64,000 nucleotides of DNA, taken from NCBI RefSeq assembly GCF_019242955.1, contig NZ_CP066129.1, positions 3,410,001-3,474,000 on the forward strand, in the 5' to 3' direction. Each line of letters starts with the position of its first letter. Within the stretch, counting starts at the first letter, position 1. This DNA comes from Morganella morganii. GTDB taxonomy: Bacteria; Pseudomonadota; Gammaproteobacteria; Enterobacterales; Enterobacteriaceae. The notes beneath the pieces were generated by a model that searched no databases, was not told where the DNA came from, and worked only from the letters and a program-made list of their open reading frames with translations. The position numbers and the translations under genes were made by a program. Positions 19,292 to 31,351 of the stretch are shown here, in pieces.

Positions 19292-20736
19292 CAGGCCGTT
19301 CCGCCGACTGTAATGCTGTCCAGTTTCAGGGTCGGCTGACCGACACCCACCGGCACGCTCTGCCCTTCTTTACCGCACACTCCGACGCCTTTATCCAGTT
19401 TCAGGTCATTACCGACCATCGACACCTGCTGCATGGCTTCAATACCGGAGCCAATCAGTGTCGCGCCTTTTACCGGTTTGGTAATCTTACCGTTTTCAAT
19501 GAGATACGCTTCGGATGTCGAGAACACAAACTTACCGGAGGTGATATCCACCTGACCGCCGCCGAAATTCGGGGCATACAGGCCGTTTTTCACACTGGCG
19601 ATAATCTCTTCCGGTGATGATTCTCCCGCCAGCATATAGGTGTTGGTCATGCGCGGCATCGGCAGATGGGCATAAGATTCACGGCGGCCGTTACCGGTCG
19701 GGTCAACCCCCATCAGACGGGCATTGAGTTTATCCTGCATATAACCTTTCAGAATACCGTTCTCGATCAGGACGTTATATTGCCCCGGCACCCCTTCGTC
19801 ATCAATCGCCAGTGAACCGCGGCGATCGCCGATGGTTCCGTCATCAACAATGGTACAGAGTGACGATGTGACCTGCTGACCGATCTTTCCGCTGAATACA
19901 GATGCACCACGACGGTTGAAATCCCCTTCCAGGCCATGTCCGACCGCTTCATGCAGCAGCACGCCCGGCCAGCCCGCGCCCAGCACAACCGGCATTGAAC
20001 CGGCCGGTGCCGCAACGGCAGAGAGATTCACCAGCGCCATGCGCACCGCTTCACGGGCGAAATGGTCAGCGCGGATCTCACCGTCTTCTGTACCCAGGAA
20101 ATATTCATAGCCGAAACGACCGCCGCCGCCGCTGCCGCCGTGTTCACGTTTGCCGTCCTCTTCCACCAGCACACTGACAGACAGACGCACCAGCGGACGG
20201 ATATCCGTCGCAAGCGTACCGTCAGTGGCGGCAACCAGGACTTCTTCATACACACCGGTCAGGCTGGCATTCACTTCCTGCACACGCGGATCTTCAGCCC
20301 GTGCCACACGGTCAAGACGATGCAGCAGCGCAATTTTTTCCTCACGCGGCATTGCACGCAGCGGATCGAGTGCGGCATACAGCGCCGTGTTATTAACACG
20401 ATGAAGGCTCTGTACCTGTCCGTTACCCTGCTCACGCACAATACTGCGCGCCGCAGATGCGCTCTGCTGTAATGCAGTCAGGCTTATCTGATCAGCGTAA
20501 GCAAAACCGGTTTTCTCACCGCTGACCGCACGGATACCGACACCCTGATCGATATTATAAGAGCCGTTTTTGATAATTTTATCTTCCAGCACCCAGGCTT
20601 CATGAAAACTGCTCTGGAAGTACAGATCGCCATAGTCAATATGGCGATCCGCTAACTGTGTGAGGACAGAAAAGAGATCCTGTTCATCAAGATCATGGGC
20701 GGTCAGCAGATGATTGCTGACAGTTGAAAAACTCAT
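19291..20736 (-). CDS. tldD: Zinc metalloprotease subunit TldD
   Basis: Catalytic subunit of the TldD/TldE protease. It has 481 residues, the same length as E. coli. The zinc motif H262-E263-x3-H267 ([13 protein letters not shown]) is intact, with the conserved Cys in [10 protein letters not shown] near residue 454 as expected third ligand. Glycine-rich SGGSGGGG-type stretch at about 200-208. It starts 2 bp after the nitrilase-family gene, in the run yhdP-nitrilase-tldD-RNase-inhibitor. Confidence 0.97.
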   Translation of the reverse strand: MSFSTVSNHLLTAHDLDEQDLFSVLTQLADRHIDYGDLYFQSSFHEAWVLEDKIIKNGSYNIDQGVGIRAVSGEKTGFAYADQISLTALQQSASAARSIVREQGNGQVQSLHRVNNTALYAALDPLRAMPREEKIALLHRLDRVARAEDPRVQEVNASLTGVYEEVLVAATDGTLATDIRPLVRLSVSVLVEEDGKREHGGSGGGGRFGYEYFLGTEDGEIRADHFAREAVRMALVNLSAVAAPAGSMPVVLGAGWPGVLLHEAVGHGLEGDFNRRGASVFSGKIGQQVTSSLCTIVDDGTIGDRRGSLAIDDEGVPGQYNVLIENGILKGYMQDKLNARLMGVDPTGNGRRESYAHLPMPRMTNTYMLAGESSPEEIIASVKNGLYAPNFGGGQVDITSGKFVFSTSEAYLIENGKITKPVKGATLIGSGIEAMQQVSMVGNDLKLDKGVGVCGKEGQSVPVGVGQPTLKLDSITVGGTA

Positions 20737-20738
20737 AA

Positions 20739-21596
20739 TTACTCTTTACCTGTAGTGTTTTTCTCAATCAGTGAGGTCAGTTGCGGGCGGAAACGGTTAT
20801 GTTTCACCACGCGGATCTGCTCACGCATTGAGGTTAAGCTGTCCGGACGGATATCAACGCCGATGGCGGCCACCGCATCCGTATTTTTCTTCATCACTTT
20901 GCCCCAGCCGTCAATCGCCATGGTGTGTCCCCATGTGCGGCGGGTGCCGTGCACGCCGACCTGTGCCGGAGCAAGGATAATGCACTGGTTTTCAATCGCA
21001 CGGGCGCGCAGCAGCGGCTCCCAGTGGGATTTGCCGGTCAGCCGGGTAAAGGCCGCCGGAACAGAGATAATCTCCGCGCCCTGCTCACGCAGTGCCTGGA
21101 ACAGGCCCGGGAAACGCAGATCATAACAGATGGTCATACCGAGACGACCCACCGGGGTATCAACCACGGTGATGTGCTCGCCGCGCTGGAAGATTTTCGA
21201 TTCATTGTATGAACCCTGCTCATCATCAATATTCACGTCAAACATGTGAATTTTGTCATAACGGGCTTTGATTTCCCCTTTATCATCAAACAGCAGGCTG
21301 CTGCTGGTGATGCGCGCCGGGTCTTCACGACTGATCATCGGCATTGAGCCGACCAGAATCCACACGCCGTAACGGCGTGCCATATCAGCCACCGCTGATT
21401 GCAGCGGGCCTTCGCCCTGCACTTCCGCATACTTCTGATAGGTATTGCCTGATGCAAAAATCAGCGCGTTTTCCGGTGTCATCACCAGTTTGATATTATC
21501 AGGCAGTTGTTTGATCTGTTGTTCGATTTGCGCCAAATTGTGTTTGATATTTGTGCCGCTGCACAGCTGCAATAGTGCCACATTTGCGTTTTTCAT
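20739..21596 (-). CDS. Nitrilase-family carbon-nitrogen hydrolase (deaminated glutathione amidase-like)
   Basis: A 285-residue Nit1/Nit2-type omega-amidase of the nitrilase superfamily. The catalytic triad is visible: E42 (MTPENALIF), K115 (RYDKIHMFD) and C157 (TICYDLRFP). The [12 protein letters not shown] motif and the [19 protein letters not shown] stretch are typical of Nit1, which repairs deaminated glutathione in the cytosol; the exact substrate here is inferred. It overlaps the yhdP stop by four bases (ATGA) and sits directly before tldD, so probably cotranscribed with both. Confidence 0.85.
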   Translation of the reverse strand: MKNANVALLQLCSGTNIKHNLAQIEQQIKQLPDNIKLVMTPENALIFASGNTYQKYAEVQGEGPLQSAVADMARRYGVWILVGSMPMISREDPARITSSSLLFDDKGEIKARYDKIHMFDVNIDDEQGSYNESKIFQRGEHITVVDTPVGRLGMTICYDLRFPGLFQALREQGAEIISVPAAFTRLTGKSHWEPLLRARAIENQCIILAPAQVGVHGTRRTWGHTMAIDGWGKVMKKNTDAVAAIGVDIRPDSLTSMREQIRVVKHNRFRPQLTSLIEKNTTGKE

Positions 21597-24500
21597 TCCC
21601 GGGTCTCCTTTAACTGACGCAAAACTTCATCTACCTTCGGCTCTTCTAAACTACCGCTCAGGTGATACCGTATCACCGAAATTTTACTCCAGAGCGGGCC
21701 GAGCACCTTACTGGCCACAAAGACAGCCGCTCCGGCTATCGGGTTCACAACAAAGGCTGTCGCCACCCCGACCGTCGCAGAGAGTTCCGGTGTGACAACC
21801 ACCGACATATCAATACGACGCTCCACAAGATAAATTGAACCGCTAAAGCTGATATCCGCCATTAATCCGTCCACGCGGGTATCCGTAGTCTTTAAAATAC
21901 CATCTTTTATCACGCCTTTACCGCGTATGCTGTCAAAAACGAAATCATTACTGAAGGTATCCGTGAAATCGAGCTGTAACTTGCGCAATAATGCATCAAA
22001 ACTGACCAGCCGCAGCAGTTTACCGGCATTACCGCCGCCCATCCGCTCAATCGCCCCTTTGCCGAGCGAAGTGCTGATAATACCGTTCAGCGTCGCCACA
22101 TCCGGTGACCAGGGAACATCCCGCCAGTTCAGGTCAAAATCCACGGTAAACGGAGAGCCGGTGATAGGTACCAGTACCCCGAAATACGCGGCCATATTAT
22201 CAAAGACCGGCCCCTTAAACTGACCTTTAAAATGCGACAGAGGGGAACGGCCGGCATCCCAGCGGCCGCTGAGTGTCAGTTCACTGGCACTGTTTTTGAC
22301 CGTTGCCGCATCCAGCACCAGCGTGTTATTTTCCGGCCAGACTTTTGCGTTCACCGTACCGATATTCAGGCCGCCCACCCAGCAGGCTTCACAGCGCAGC
22401 GTGACAGCAGGCCAGCTGCTGACCCGGTAATCAGTTTTGGTGGTTTCATTACGCTGCGATTCCGGCAGGGCATTCTGAATAGACTCCGGATTATAGTAGA
22501 GATAATCAATACTCGCCTGCCACGGCCCGGAGGACGGGATACGGATATCACCGCGCAGCTCCTGTCCGTCTGCACTGAGCAGCCAGCCGTTTTCCTGCGG
22601 ATGGATACGCAGTTTCACCTGATTCCAGCGCTGCCCGGCAAAATCCGCATACGGCACGGAGAGATCAATATTCCCCGGCAGTTTCAGTGAGGCCGGCTGC
22701 TGATGGCTCTGCCCCGCCACTGCCAGAGCGCCGACCCACTCTTCGCCGCTGACCGGCGGCAGTGCGATACTGATAACATCCGGTGTGATTTTTTCCGGCA
22801 CTTTTGTGCCCGGACGGATTGTTGCGCCGTTGAGTGTCAGAATATCGCCAAGACGCCAGTCCGTCAGGAAACTGAACGATTTGCCGAGCGTTCCGCCCGC
22901 TTTCAGGGTGTGTTCTGTCCCGGCAGCATGCACATTCAGCGAGCCGCTTTCCGCAGCCCAGCGCCGGACCGCCGGTAAGGTGCTGCTGGTCAGCTTTCCG
23001 GTCTGACCGTCCAGATCAACGGTGTAACTCATCTCCCCTTTTTGCGGCAGGGTAATTTTCACATCCCCCGTCCACGGGAACGAGCCGGTTACATGCTGTT
23101 TGACCACGGCCGGTACACCGTCGATACCTTTCATCTGCCAGTTACCATCCAGATCGATATTCACGGCAAAATCTGACGGATTCTCTTTGGTGGTAAAGCG
23201 GATATTCAGCGGCTGTCCGAACCAGGAAGCCGTGATACGGTCGCTTTCCAGGTCGCCGTTATCAAACCGGAACTGTCCGCTGACATTTTTGAGTGTGCTG
23301 CCGATCGGCACCACATCAATATCATTATTTTTCAGATTGACGTGACCGGTTGCCCGCACCATCTCATTAAAATTAAGCGGGATTTCCAGTTTAAGATCAC
23401 CGTTAACCTTACCGCCGATTTTCAGTTGCTCCAGGGTATTCCCGATAGAGCTTTTCATCGGTGTCTGATCAAAATACTTACCGAGTGATTCACCGTTGCC
23501 TTCAATGTCAGACTGAATATACAGACGCTCAACCGTAAAATCCGGGATATCCGCTTTCAGACTGCGGGCGGTGGCCTCCCCCAGTTTTGCTTCCTCCGCG
23601 CTGATCCACAGTCCCTGATTATGGAAATTCAGATCGGCATTCATGCCCATCAGGGCAGGCCATTCCGGATCATATTTAAAGGTGGCATCACGCAGCGGCA
23701 CCCAAATCTGAAATTGTCCTTCGTTTTTGCGGAACGGGAAATCGGCCGGGTTGCCCTGAAATATCACCGTGGCATTTTCTGCCTGTCCGGCAATCAGTGC
23801 CTGTGTGAGATATTCGCTCAGGAACTCCCCCATCAGCGGAACCGGGAAATAGCGCCAGGCTTCTCCGGCATCGGTCAGCGTCACACCGCCGAGTATCCCG
23901 AGTGACGGCGGCCTGTCTTTATCATGCTGATAGCGGAAATTACCGTTCGCCCGCAGCGCACCGGATTTCAGATCTAAATTATCACTCCAGAGATTCAGAT
24001 TGCCGTCTGTATTCGTCCACTGAATCTGTCCGCGGCTTTCTGCCACCGCCAGCGGTGCAGTAAACATCGGACGGTAGTCCAGCACACTGTCATCGAGGGC
24101 AAAACGCAGAATGCCGCGCGCCTGCCCGCCCCGTAATACACCGCTGAAACCGGATACCGACGGTAATTCGTCCAGCGCTTTCCAGCTGACATCCTGCCAG
24201 GAAATATCCAGTTCAAGGTTTTCCGGCGCTGCCGGAGTGATATCGAGGGCAAAATCACGGATAAGACCTGACGGGTCGCGCTGCTGCCAGGCTTTGACAA
24301 TATCATTGGTGAGGAAAGAGAAGGTCGGCACAATGCTGCTCAGGCGCGCCAGTTCAATATCATTTGCCCGGACACGCAGATGAGTATTCCCGCCGTATTT
24401 GGCCGACGGCGGGATATAAAGCAGTGACAGGCTGCCTTCCGGCCACTGCTGACCGTCAGTTTTCAGGTTGAACAGATCCGGAATATTAAACAGCCATCCT

Positions 24501-25372
24501 TCCCCCTGACGGCGCATCTGTACCATCAGATCCTGAACTTCCAGTGTGTGTTTCTCTTTACCGGTCAGCCAGTCTGCCTCACCGGAGTTCAGCCTGACCA
24601 GACCGCGGGTTATCGCGCCCTTCTCCACCGTCATCCATCCGTCCAGGCTGAAACCGGCTTTATTCAGTCCGGTATTATCACGCAGCCAGCGGCTGAACCA
24701 CGGGGTCATATCAATCTCATCAGCCTGGAGGTAGACCGTTCCCTCATCCAGCAGGCCATTGACATCGCGCAGATCCAGCCGCACCTGTAACCAGCCGCGC
24801 GGGTTATTCACCGAGGAGAGACTGATTTCCCCCTGGGCACGGTGGCGCTTGCTCTGATTGAGCCATGACAGACGGGAAACCAGTAAGGTGGCGGGATCGC
24901 CGGACGGTGTGAGAAAACGGATTTCGCTGTCGCGCAGATCAAAATTATCAAAACGCTCCAGCCAGAGCCCGGACAGGGCATCATCTGTTTCAATACTGCT
25001 GCCGTCGCTGCTCAGCGGCTGTTTGTAATCCAGCTTCATGTGCCAGAAAGTCAGATCACGGAAACTGACCTGAAAACGGAATAATGTCCGCCAGATATCG
25101 AGGGAGAGGTCGATTTTTTCGGCTGAGATATCCGCATCCGGGGCGGTAACACTCAGGTCGCGGAGTGTCAGCGCCGGACCGAATCCCTGCCAGCGGCCGC
25201 TGATTTCACCAATTCTGACCGTGGCACCGGTCAGCTGCGAGAGTTTTTGTTCGATCTGAGGACGGTACTCATTTATCTGAGGCAACAGGTAGCGCAAACC
25301 GCCGAGCACCAGTGCCGCAGCAATCACGATTACAATCACACATGTCAGTAAAATCCCGGGCAGTCGCCTCAC
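21593..25372 (-). CDS. yhdP: AsmA-like phospholipid transport protein YhdP
   Basis: Very large periplasm-spanning protein (1259 residues; 1266 in E. coli), one of the TamB/YhdP/YdbH family thought to carry phospholipids to the outer membrane through a long hydrophobic groove. N-terminal membrane anchor (about 4-27), then repeating beta-groove domain, and the conserved C-terminal AsmA-like part with LLRLVSFDALLRKLQLDFTD and AGAAVFVASKVLGPLW. The start is GTG at 25372 (VRRLPGILL), with AAGGAG 5 bases upstream; a TTG nine codons earlier is also open. The nearby mla operon works in the opposite transport direction. Confidence 0.95.
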   Translation of the reverse strand: MRRLPGILLTCVIVIVIAAALVLGGLRYLLPQINEYRPQIEQKLSQLTGATVRIGEISGRWQGFGPALTLRDLSVTAPDADISAEKIDLSLDIWRTLFRFQVSFRDLTFWHMKLDYKQPLSSDGSSIETDDALSGLWLERFDNFDLRDSEIRFLTPSGDPATLLVSRLSWLNQSKRHRAQGEISLSSVNNPRGWLQVRLDLRDVNGLLDEGTVYLQADEIDMTPWFSRWLRDNTGLNKAGFSLDGWMTVEKGAITRGLVRLNSGEADWLTGKEKHTLEVQDLMVQMRRQGEGWLFNIPDLFNLKTDGQQWPEGSLSLLYIPPSAKYGGNTHLRVRANDIELARLSSIVPTFSFLTNDIVKAWQQRDPSGLIRDFALDITPAAPENLELDISWQDVSWKALDELPSVSGFSGVLRGGQARGILRFALDDSVLDYRPMFTAPLAVAESRGQIQWTNTDGNLNLWSDNLDLKSGALRANGNFRYQHDKDRPPSLGILGGVTLTDAGEAWRYFPVPLMGEFLSEYLTQALIAGQAENATVIFQGNPADFPFRKNEGQFQIWVPLRDATFKYDPEWPALMGMNADLNFHNQGLWISAEEAKLGEATARSLKADIPDFTVERLYIQSDIEGNGESLGKYFDQTPMKSSIGNTLEQLKIGGKVNGDLKLEIPLNFNEMVRATGHVNLKNNDIDVVPIGSTLKNVSGQFRFDNGDLESDRITASWFGQPLNIRFTTKENPSDFAVNIDLDGNWQMKGIDGVPAVVKQHVTGSFPWTGDVKITLPQKGEMSYTVDLDGQTGKLTSSTLPAVRRWAAESGSLNVHAAGTEHTLKAGGTLGKSFSFLTDWRLGDILTLNGATIRPGTKVPEKITPDVISIALPPVSGEEWVGALAVAGQSHQQPASLKLPGNIDLSVPYADFAGQRWNQVKLRIHPQENGWLLSADGQELRGDIRIPSSGPWQASIDYLYYNPESIQNALPESQRNETTKTDYRVSSWPAVTLRCEACWVGGLNIGTVNAKVWPENNTLVLDAATVKNSASELTLSGRWDAGRSPLSHFKGQFKGPVFDNMAAYFGVLVPITGSPFTVDFDLNWRDVPWSPDVATLNGIISTSLGKGAIERMGGGNAGKLLRLVSFDALLRKLQLDFTDTFSNDFVFDSIRGKGVIKDGILKTTDTRVDGLMADISFSGSIYLVERRIDMSVVVTPELSATVGVATAFVVNPIAGAAVFVASKVLGPLWSKISVIRYHLSGSLEEPKVDEVLRQLKETRE

Positions 25373-25450
25373 CGGCTCTCCTTCTCCTGCAGCTGTCAAG
25401 GCTGGCGGAACCGTATATCCGTTTATATACGGCAGTGTACCGCCAATGAA

Positions 25451-26920
25451 TTACATCATTACGACATCAAAATGTTCCTGACTGTAGAGCGGTTCAGCGC
25501 GGACCTGAACCTGTTTGCCGACAAAAATCTCCACCTCTGCCAGTGCATGAGACTCATCCCCCTGCAATGCCTCGGTCACCGCCGGTGACGCATAGACCAG
25601 GAAGCGATCAACATCCAGCAGGCGGTGCACGCGGACAATCTCGCGCAGGATCTCATAGCAGACCGTTTCCACGGAGCGGACACTGCCGCGTCCCTGACAG
25701 GTCGGGCATTTCTCGCACAACACATGCTCCAGGCTCTCCCGCGTGCGTTTGCGGGTCATCTCCACCAGCCCGAGCTGTGAAAAACCGTTAATCGTGGTCT
25801 TCACACGATCTTTCGCCAGTGCCAGTTCCAGGGAGCTCAGCACCCGGCGGCGGTGATCTTCATCGGTCATATCAATGAAATCAATGATGATGATACCACC
25901 GAGGTTGCGCAGACGTAACTGCCGCGCGATAGCCTGAGTCGCTTCGATATTGGTATTGAAAATGGTTTCTTCCAGATTACGGTGCCCGACAAACGCACCG
26001 GTGTTGATGTCGATGGTGGTCATCGCTTCGGTCTGGTCGATAATCAGATAGCCGCCTGATTTCATTTCGACCTTGCGCTCCATCGCCCGCTGGATTTCAT
26101 TTTCAGTATCGTAAAGATCAAAAATCGGCTGACTGCCCTGGTACAGTTCCAGTTTGGCGGTCATTTCCGGGATGTAATCATCCACAAATTCCTGTAACTC
26201 TTTAAAGCTCAGGCGGGAGTCAATCCGGATGCGGTCAAGTGACTCACCTGCAAAATCCCGCAGAATACGGTGTGCCAGTGCCAGTTCGCCGTAGATTTTG
26301 GTACGGGTGGTATTACGCTTTTTACGCTGGATAACCTTGGTCCACAACCGGCGCAAAAACGCAGCATCCGATGTCAGTTCCTCTTCCCCGACGCCTTCCG
26401 CCGCCGTGCGGATAATAAAACCGCCATCCTCATCACAATAACCCGCCACCAGATTTTTCAGGCGTTCACGCTCTTCTTCACTCTCAATACGCTGGGAAAC
26501 CCCTACATGAGATGCGCCCGGCATAAACACCAGATAGCGGGAAGGCAGTGTGATATCCGTGGTCAGCCGCGCACCTTTGGTACCCAGCGGATCTTTGACC
26601 ACCTGCACAATAATATCCTGCCCCTGATGTACCAGTTCCGAAATATCCCGGGTGCGGAATTTCTCTTTTTCATCCCCGGAGATACATTCTGTATGCGGAA
26701 TGATATCCGAGGCATGCAGAAAGGCTGCTTTATCCAGGCCAATATCGATAAAGGCCGCCTGCATACCGGGCAGTACCCGGCTCACACGCCCTTTATAGAT
26801 ATTGCCGACGATACCGCGTTTAGCCTCGCGCTCAATATGAATTTCCTGAAGTATCCCGCCAGTAATATAAGCCACGCGTGTTTCAGACGGAGTCACGTTG
26901 ACCAAAAGCTCGGCTGTCAT
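25451..26920 (-). CDS. rng: Ribonuclease G
   Basis: Single-strand endoribonuclease that matures the 16S rRNA 5' end and decays some mRNAs. It has 489 residues as in E. coli: S1 domain (about 35-130), 5'-sensor and DNase I-like catalytic domain with the metal aspartates in [11 protein letters not shown] and IIIIDFIDM, and the zinc-link [11 protein letters not shown] near residue 405. It lacks the long C-terminal scaffold of RNase E. Its ATG overlaps the maf stop by four bases; the order maf-rng-yhdP is conserved downstream of mreBCD. Confidence 0.97.
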   Translation of the reverse strand: MTAELLVNVTPSETRVAYITGGILQEIHIEREAKRGIVGNIYKGRVSRVLPGMQAAFIDIGLDKAAFLHASDIIPHTECISGDEKEKFRTRDISELVHQGQDIIVQVVKDPLGTKGARLTTDITLPSRYLVFMPGASHVGVSQRIESEEERERLKNLVAGYCDEDGGFIIRTAAEGVGEEELTSDAAFLRRLWTKVIQRKKRNTTRTKIYGELALAHRILRDFAGESLDRIRIDSRLSFKELQEFVDDYIPEMTAKLELYQGSQPIFDLYDTENEIQRAMERKVEMKSGGYLIIDQTEAMTTIDINTGAFVGHRNLEETIFNTNIEATQAIARQLRLRNLGGIIIIDFIDMTDEDHRRRVLSSLELALAKDRVKTTINGFSQLGLVEMTRKRTRESLEHVLCEKCPTCQGRGSVRSVETVCYEILREIVRVHRLLDVDRFLVYASPAVTEALQGDESHALAEVEIFVGKQVQVRAEPLYSQEHFDVVMM

Positions 26921-27528
26921 GGTATTTCTTTCCCATCAATGTGTGCCGGTACAACCCCGCTCAGGGTATCCGTGTACCGTTTGATTAATTCTTCTGTCTC
27001 CACTAACGGTAATCCCACCACAGCATGATAGCTACCGTTAATTTTGCGGACATAACGCCCGCCAAAGCCCTGGATGCCGTACGCACCGGCTTTGTCCATC
27101 GGCTCACCTGTCTGAATATACTCGTTTATTTCGTCGTCCGATAACCGGCGGAATGTCACATCCGTCACAATCAGTGTACTGAGTGTCCGTAAACGGTCAG
27201 AAACCGCGACAGCCGTCATCACCTGGTGCGTGGAACCGGATAATGCGCTGAGCATAGCAAAAGCATGCGCCGCGTCCCGGGGCTTTTCCAGGATATCCCC
27301 GCCGAGCACCACAATGGTATCAGAGCCGATAACCGGCCGGTCTTCCGCTGCCAGCGCCACCCCGGCCTGTGCTTTCTCCCGTGCCAGACGCACCACATAA
27401 TCCGCGGCGGGTTCATCATCACGGCGGATTTCATCGATACAGGGGGAGAGTGTTTCACACTGAACATTCAGCAGCCGGATAAGTTCCCGGCGGCGGGGAG
27501 AGGTTGAAGCAAGGTAAATCGGCAGCAT
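26917..27528 (-). CDS. yhdE: Maf-family nucleotide pyrophosphatase YhdE
   Basis: House-cleaning dTTP/UTP pyrophosphatase that removes modified pyrimidine nucleotides and affects septum formation when overproduced. It has 203 residues; [14 protein letters not shown] at the N terminus (substrate-binding Ser, Arg, Arg), the catalytic Asp region [14 protein letters not shown], and [14 protein letters not shown] are all present. It lies 48 bp after mreD and is translationally coupled to rng. Confidence 0.95.
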   Translation of the reverse strand: MLPIYLASTSPRRRELIRLLNVQCETLSPCIDEIRRDDEPAADYVVRLAREKAQAGVALAAEDRPVIGSDTIVVLGGDILEKPRDAAHAFAMLSALSGSTHQVMTAVAVSDRLRTLSTLIVTDVTFRRLSDDEINEYIQTGEPMDKAGAYGIQGFGGRYVRKINGSYHAVVGLPLVETEELIKRYTDTLSGVVPAHIDGKEIP

Positions 27529-27575
27529 TCAGACGTCCTGACGTTTTGTTAACGTATCACGCCGCCGTCCCCTGA

Positions 27576-28064
27576 CTAATGAACAGAAAAATGGCGGCGG
27601 GTCTTACGCAGTAATAAGAAAATCCATGGCCATAAGATACCATTGACCAGACTGTTCCAGAAGACTTCCGGATGAAATACAATATCGGACAATAAAAATT
27701 CTGACCAGAAAACAAAGAACTGCATCAGCGCTGACAACACAATGATAACCAGCGACTGCTGCCAGAGCGCCATATTGCGCAGCAGCTGATGCCTGAATGA
27801 TACCAGATACGTGACAATAGAGAGGCTCAGGGCATGCACGCCGAGCGTGGAGCCCTCAATCAAATCAATGATCATGCCGAGGAAGAAAGCTGAACCGACA
27901 CTGACCCGGTGCGGCAGCGCCATCACCCAGTAGATCAGGAACAGCATCGCCCATGACGGCCGGTAAAACTGAAGCTGCTCCGGCCAGGGCATGATTTGCA
28001 GTACCAGTGCTATCAGAAAAGAGAGCCAGACAATAATCCGGTTTTGTCCCCGGTAAGTATTCAT
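27576..28064 (-). CDS. mreD: Rod shape-determining protein MreD
   Basis: Small integral membrane member of the MreBCD/Rod complex. It has 162 residues, with five or so membrane segments beginning IIVWLSFLIALVLQIMPWP and ending WPWIFLLLRKTRRHF, as in E. coli MreD. It overlaps mreC by four bases (ATGA), third gene of the operon. Confidence 0.95.
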   Translation of the reverse strand: MNTYRGQNRIIVWLSFLIALVLQIMPWPEQLQFYRPSWAMLFLIYWVMALPHRVSVGSAFFLGMIIDLIEGSTLGVHALSLSIVTYLVSFRHQLLRNMALWQQSLVIIVLSALMQFFVFWSEFLLSDIVFHPEVFWNSLVNGILWPWIFLLLRKTRRHFSVH

Positions 28065-29191
28065 TGCTGCGGCCTCATCCTCAGCGGCCGTGCCGGTGCG
28101 GTTTCAGCAGCCGGTTCCTGCGCACCCGGCGCGGCGGCCGGGTTGTTTGCCGGGTTGTTTGCCGGGTTGTTTGCCGGATTGTTTGCCGGTTTTGGCTGTG
28201 CCGGTTTCGGCGGCACCGGGGCAGATGGCTGTGCCGGGGCAACAGGCGGAACAGCGGCAGGATCGGTTTCCGGTGCCGGAACGGACGGGATCACCTGAGG
28301 CATAACCTGCATGATACGTTCATTCGCTGCACGGTACACTTCAGACGGGCCGGAAGGATCACGGGGATTACTGTCTCCGCCCCATAATAAGAGCAGATAA
28401 CGCAGACGCTGAAGATCTGCCGTCGGTTTGGCACTGATAATGGTATAAGCGCGCTGACTGTCCACTTTCACCGCAGACACGATCCCGACAGGGTAACCTT
28501 CCGGGAAACGGCCGCCGAGGCCGGATGTGACCAGCACATCTCCCACGCGGATATCAATATTATTCGGCAGAGGTTCAAGCTGTAAATCGTCAGTACATCC
28601 GGTACCGGATGCAATGACACGAATATCGTTACGCAGCACCTGAATCGGCAGTGCGTGGCTGGTATCACAGATCAGCAAAACACGGCTGGTTAACTGGGAC
28701 ACGGCAACCACCTGTCCCACCACGCCTTTATCGCTGATCACAGGCTGGCCGTCATACACGTTGTCACGGCTGCCTTTGTCGATAACGACCTGGTCACGAT
28801 ACGGGGTGTTGGCCCCCGCCATTACCTGCGTGACCATCATGTGCTCATCCTGACGCAACGGCGAACCGAGCAGTTCACGCAGCCGGGAATTTTCCTGCTT
28901 GAACTGTTCAAGCAGCTGATTCTGACTGTTTTTTACCAGCAGTTCCTGCCGCAGAGCGCGGTTTTCAAATTCCAGCTGTTCACGGGTCGCGAAGTTATCA
29001 GAAATACCGTCCAGTAACTGGCGCGGACCGTTGGCTAAAAAATAGAACGGGCTGACCGCCGTATCCAGATAGTTACGGATTTTGGTAAAAGCATCAATCC
29101 GGTTATCAACCACAATCAGTCCGATGGCAAAAATAACCGCAATAATAATGCGAATCTGAAGGGAAGGTCCCCGGCTAAAAATCGGCTTCAT
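28061..29191 (-). CDS. mreC: Cell shape-determining protein MreC
   Basis: Bitopic periplasmic scaffold that activates the PBP2/RodA synthase. It has 376 residues: N-terminal membrane helix (about 12-27), a coiled coil (about 70-110, LEFENRALRQELLVKNSQNQ), then two beta-barrel domains. The C-terminal tail (from about 300) is low complexity, rich in Pro, Ala and Asn, with four NNPA units encoded by a 12-bp tandem repeat. The tail ends in a basic LRMRPQQ. An 11-bp stem lies between it and mreB. Confidence 0.95.
   Translation of the reverse strand: MKPIFSRGPSLQIRIIIAVIFAIGLIVVDNRIDAFTKIRNYLDTAVSPFYFLANGPRQLLDGISDNFATREQLEFENRALRQELLVKNSQNQLLEQFKQENSRLRELLGSPLRQDEHMMVTQVMAGANTPYRDQVVIDKGSRDNVYDGQPVISDKGVVGQVVAVSQLTSRVLLICDTSHALPIQVLRNDIRVIASGTGCTDDLQLEPLPNNIDIRVGDVLVTSGLGGRFPEGYPVGIVSAVKVDSQRAYTIISAKPTADLQRLRYLLLLWGGDSNPRDPSGPSEVYRAANERIMQVMPQVIPSVPAPETDPAAVPPVAPAQPSAPVPPKPAQPKPANNPANNPANNPANNPAAAPGAQEPAAETAPARPLRMRPQQ
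28137..28184. repeat. 12-bp tandem repeat in mreC
   Basis: Four copies of GCCGGGTTGTTT (last copy GCCGGATTGTTT) at 28137, 28149, 28161 and 28173. In frame on the minus strand they encode repeated Asn-Asn-Pro-Ala. Copy number should vary by slippage without shifting the frame. Confidence 0.95.
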
Positions 29192-29260
29192 AAGATGCGA
29201 TATCAGGTACTACAGTAATTCCGTCCGGGAAGACAGAGTGTGTATCCGGCGAGCAGGGGG

Positions 29261-29304
29261 AGCGGACTCCCCCGGCCTGCAGTATTGAACGGACGGGAGT
29301 CCGC

Positions 29305-29305
<1 letters not shown>
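29261..29305 (-). other. Intercistronic stem-loop mreB-mreC
   Basis: AGCGGACTCCC (29261-29271) and GGGAGTCCGCT (29295-29305) form a perfect 11-bp stem with a 23-nt loop. The stem begins at the last base of the mreB stop. No U-tract follows, so it is more likely to protect the mreB 3' end or lower mreC/mreD expression than to terminate fully. Confidence 0.7.
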
Positions 29306-30477
<1,172 letters not shown>

Positions 30478-30491
30478 CTAGATAATTTTTA

Positions 30492-30507
30492 TATACTGCG
30501 CAGTATA
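30492..30507. promoter_or_regulatory. 16-bp perfect palindrome upstream of mreB
   Basis: TATACTGCGCAGTATA is a perfect palindrome 144 bp before the mreB start; it includes a TATACT on each strand. It could be an operator or a bidirectional -10 region. Confidence 0.4.
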
Positions 30508-31208
30508 AAGCTGCATAAAAACGCAGACTTTTTCACATAATTGATGAATTACGCACAGGCAGATTAAAATTAATGTAAAAAATCCGGCGGTTGCCCGTAT
30601 TTTTTCATTAATCTCCGCAAACGTCCGGATAGTTGACCTGTAACTATGCATCAAGTTCAACCGGATTCTATATAATATACGCAATCTTACAATCAGCCTG
30701 ACGCCCGTTATCTCTATCCTCGCATTAAAACAATCTGCTTAATCACCGATAAGACAGCAAAAATACCGGGTTATTCACCGGATTATGATGAATCAGCAGC
30801 ATCCTTTACTCAGAATAGTCTCAAAATAAACACAGATATAAATATTTGTTAACCCGATACAGATACGCTATACCGCGTCCTGCCTGTATTGATCGCCGGA
30901 ATAGTGACGGGACTTGTCAATCAGACGGTACAGAGGCACTATAACGCCCCGCAGTAACCGGTAAATACATACTGCCGCCCGGTATCTGCTGTGTTCTTTA
31001 CGTAAAATCCGCTCCCTGAACAGCGGTTATGTGAGCAAACCGGCAGAAACACACCCCGGTATTCCGGCGTACCTGTTAAAAGACGTGCAGGCAGACTACT
31101 ATCAGCAAACGGATAACATTTGCGGGGAATATCCGGCAAATTATTCCGGTAATACAGATGATGAACTGGTCTGCCTTGTCGCGGTTCTGTCCTGTTCAGA
31201 CCAGTATT

Positions 31209-31239
31209 TTGCTGCGAACTGCGATGAAATGTTTATAAT
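31209..31239 (+). promoter_or_regulatory. Possible aroQ-accBC promoter
   Basis: A perfect -10 TATAAT at 31234-31239 is 113 bp before aroQ; the only -35 candidate, TTGCTG at 31209-31214, has a long 19-bp spacer. Confidence 0.35.
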
Positions 31240-31351
31240 GTCGCCCTTCTTCTGTAAAAATTAATATTGCCGGCAGTGAGAAAAAGGTGACAACGCATTA
31301 ACATCGCGTTATCTTGTGCGTTTACGTTAGATTGCAGGAGATAGCAGCAGG

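Noticed and set aside
31031-31264. 77-codon frame in the mreB-aroQ interval
   Set aside because: It begins with GTG without a ribosome-binding site, its product has no recognisable features, and the predicted aroQ -10 lies in its 3' end.
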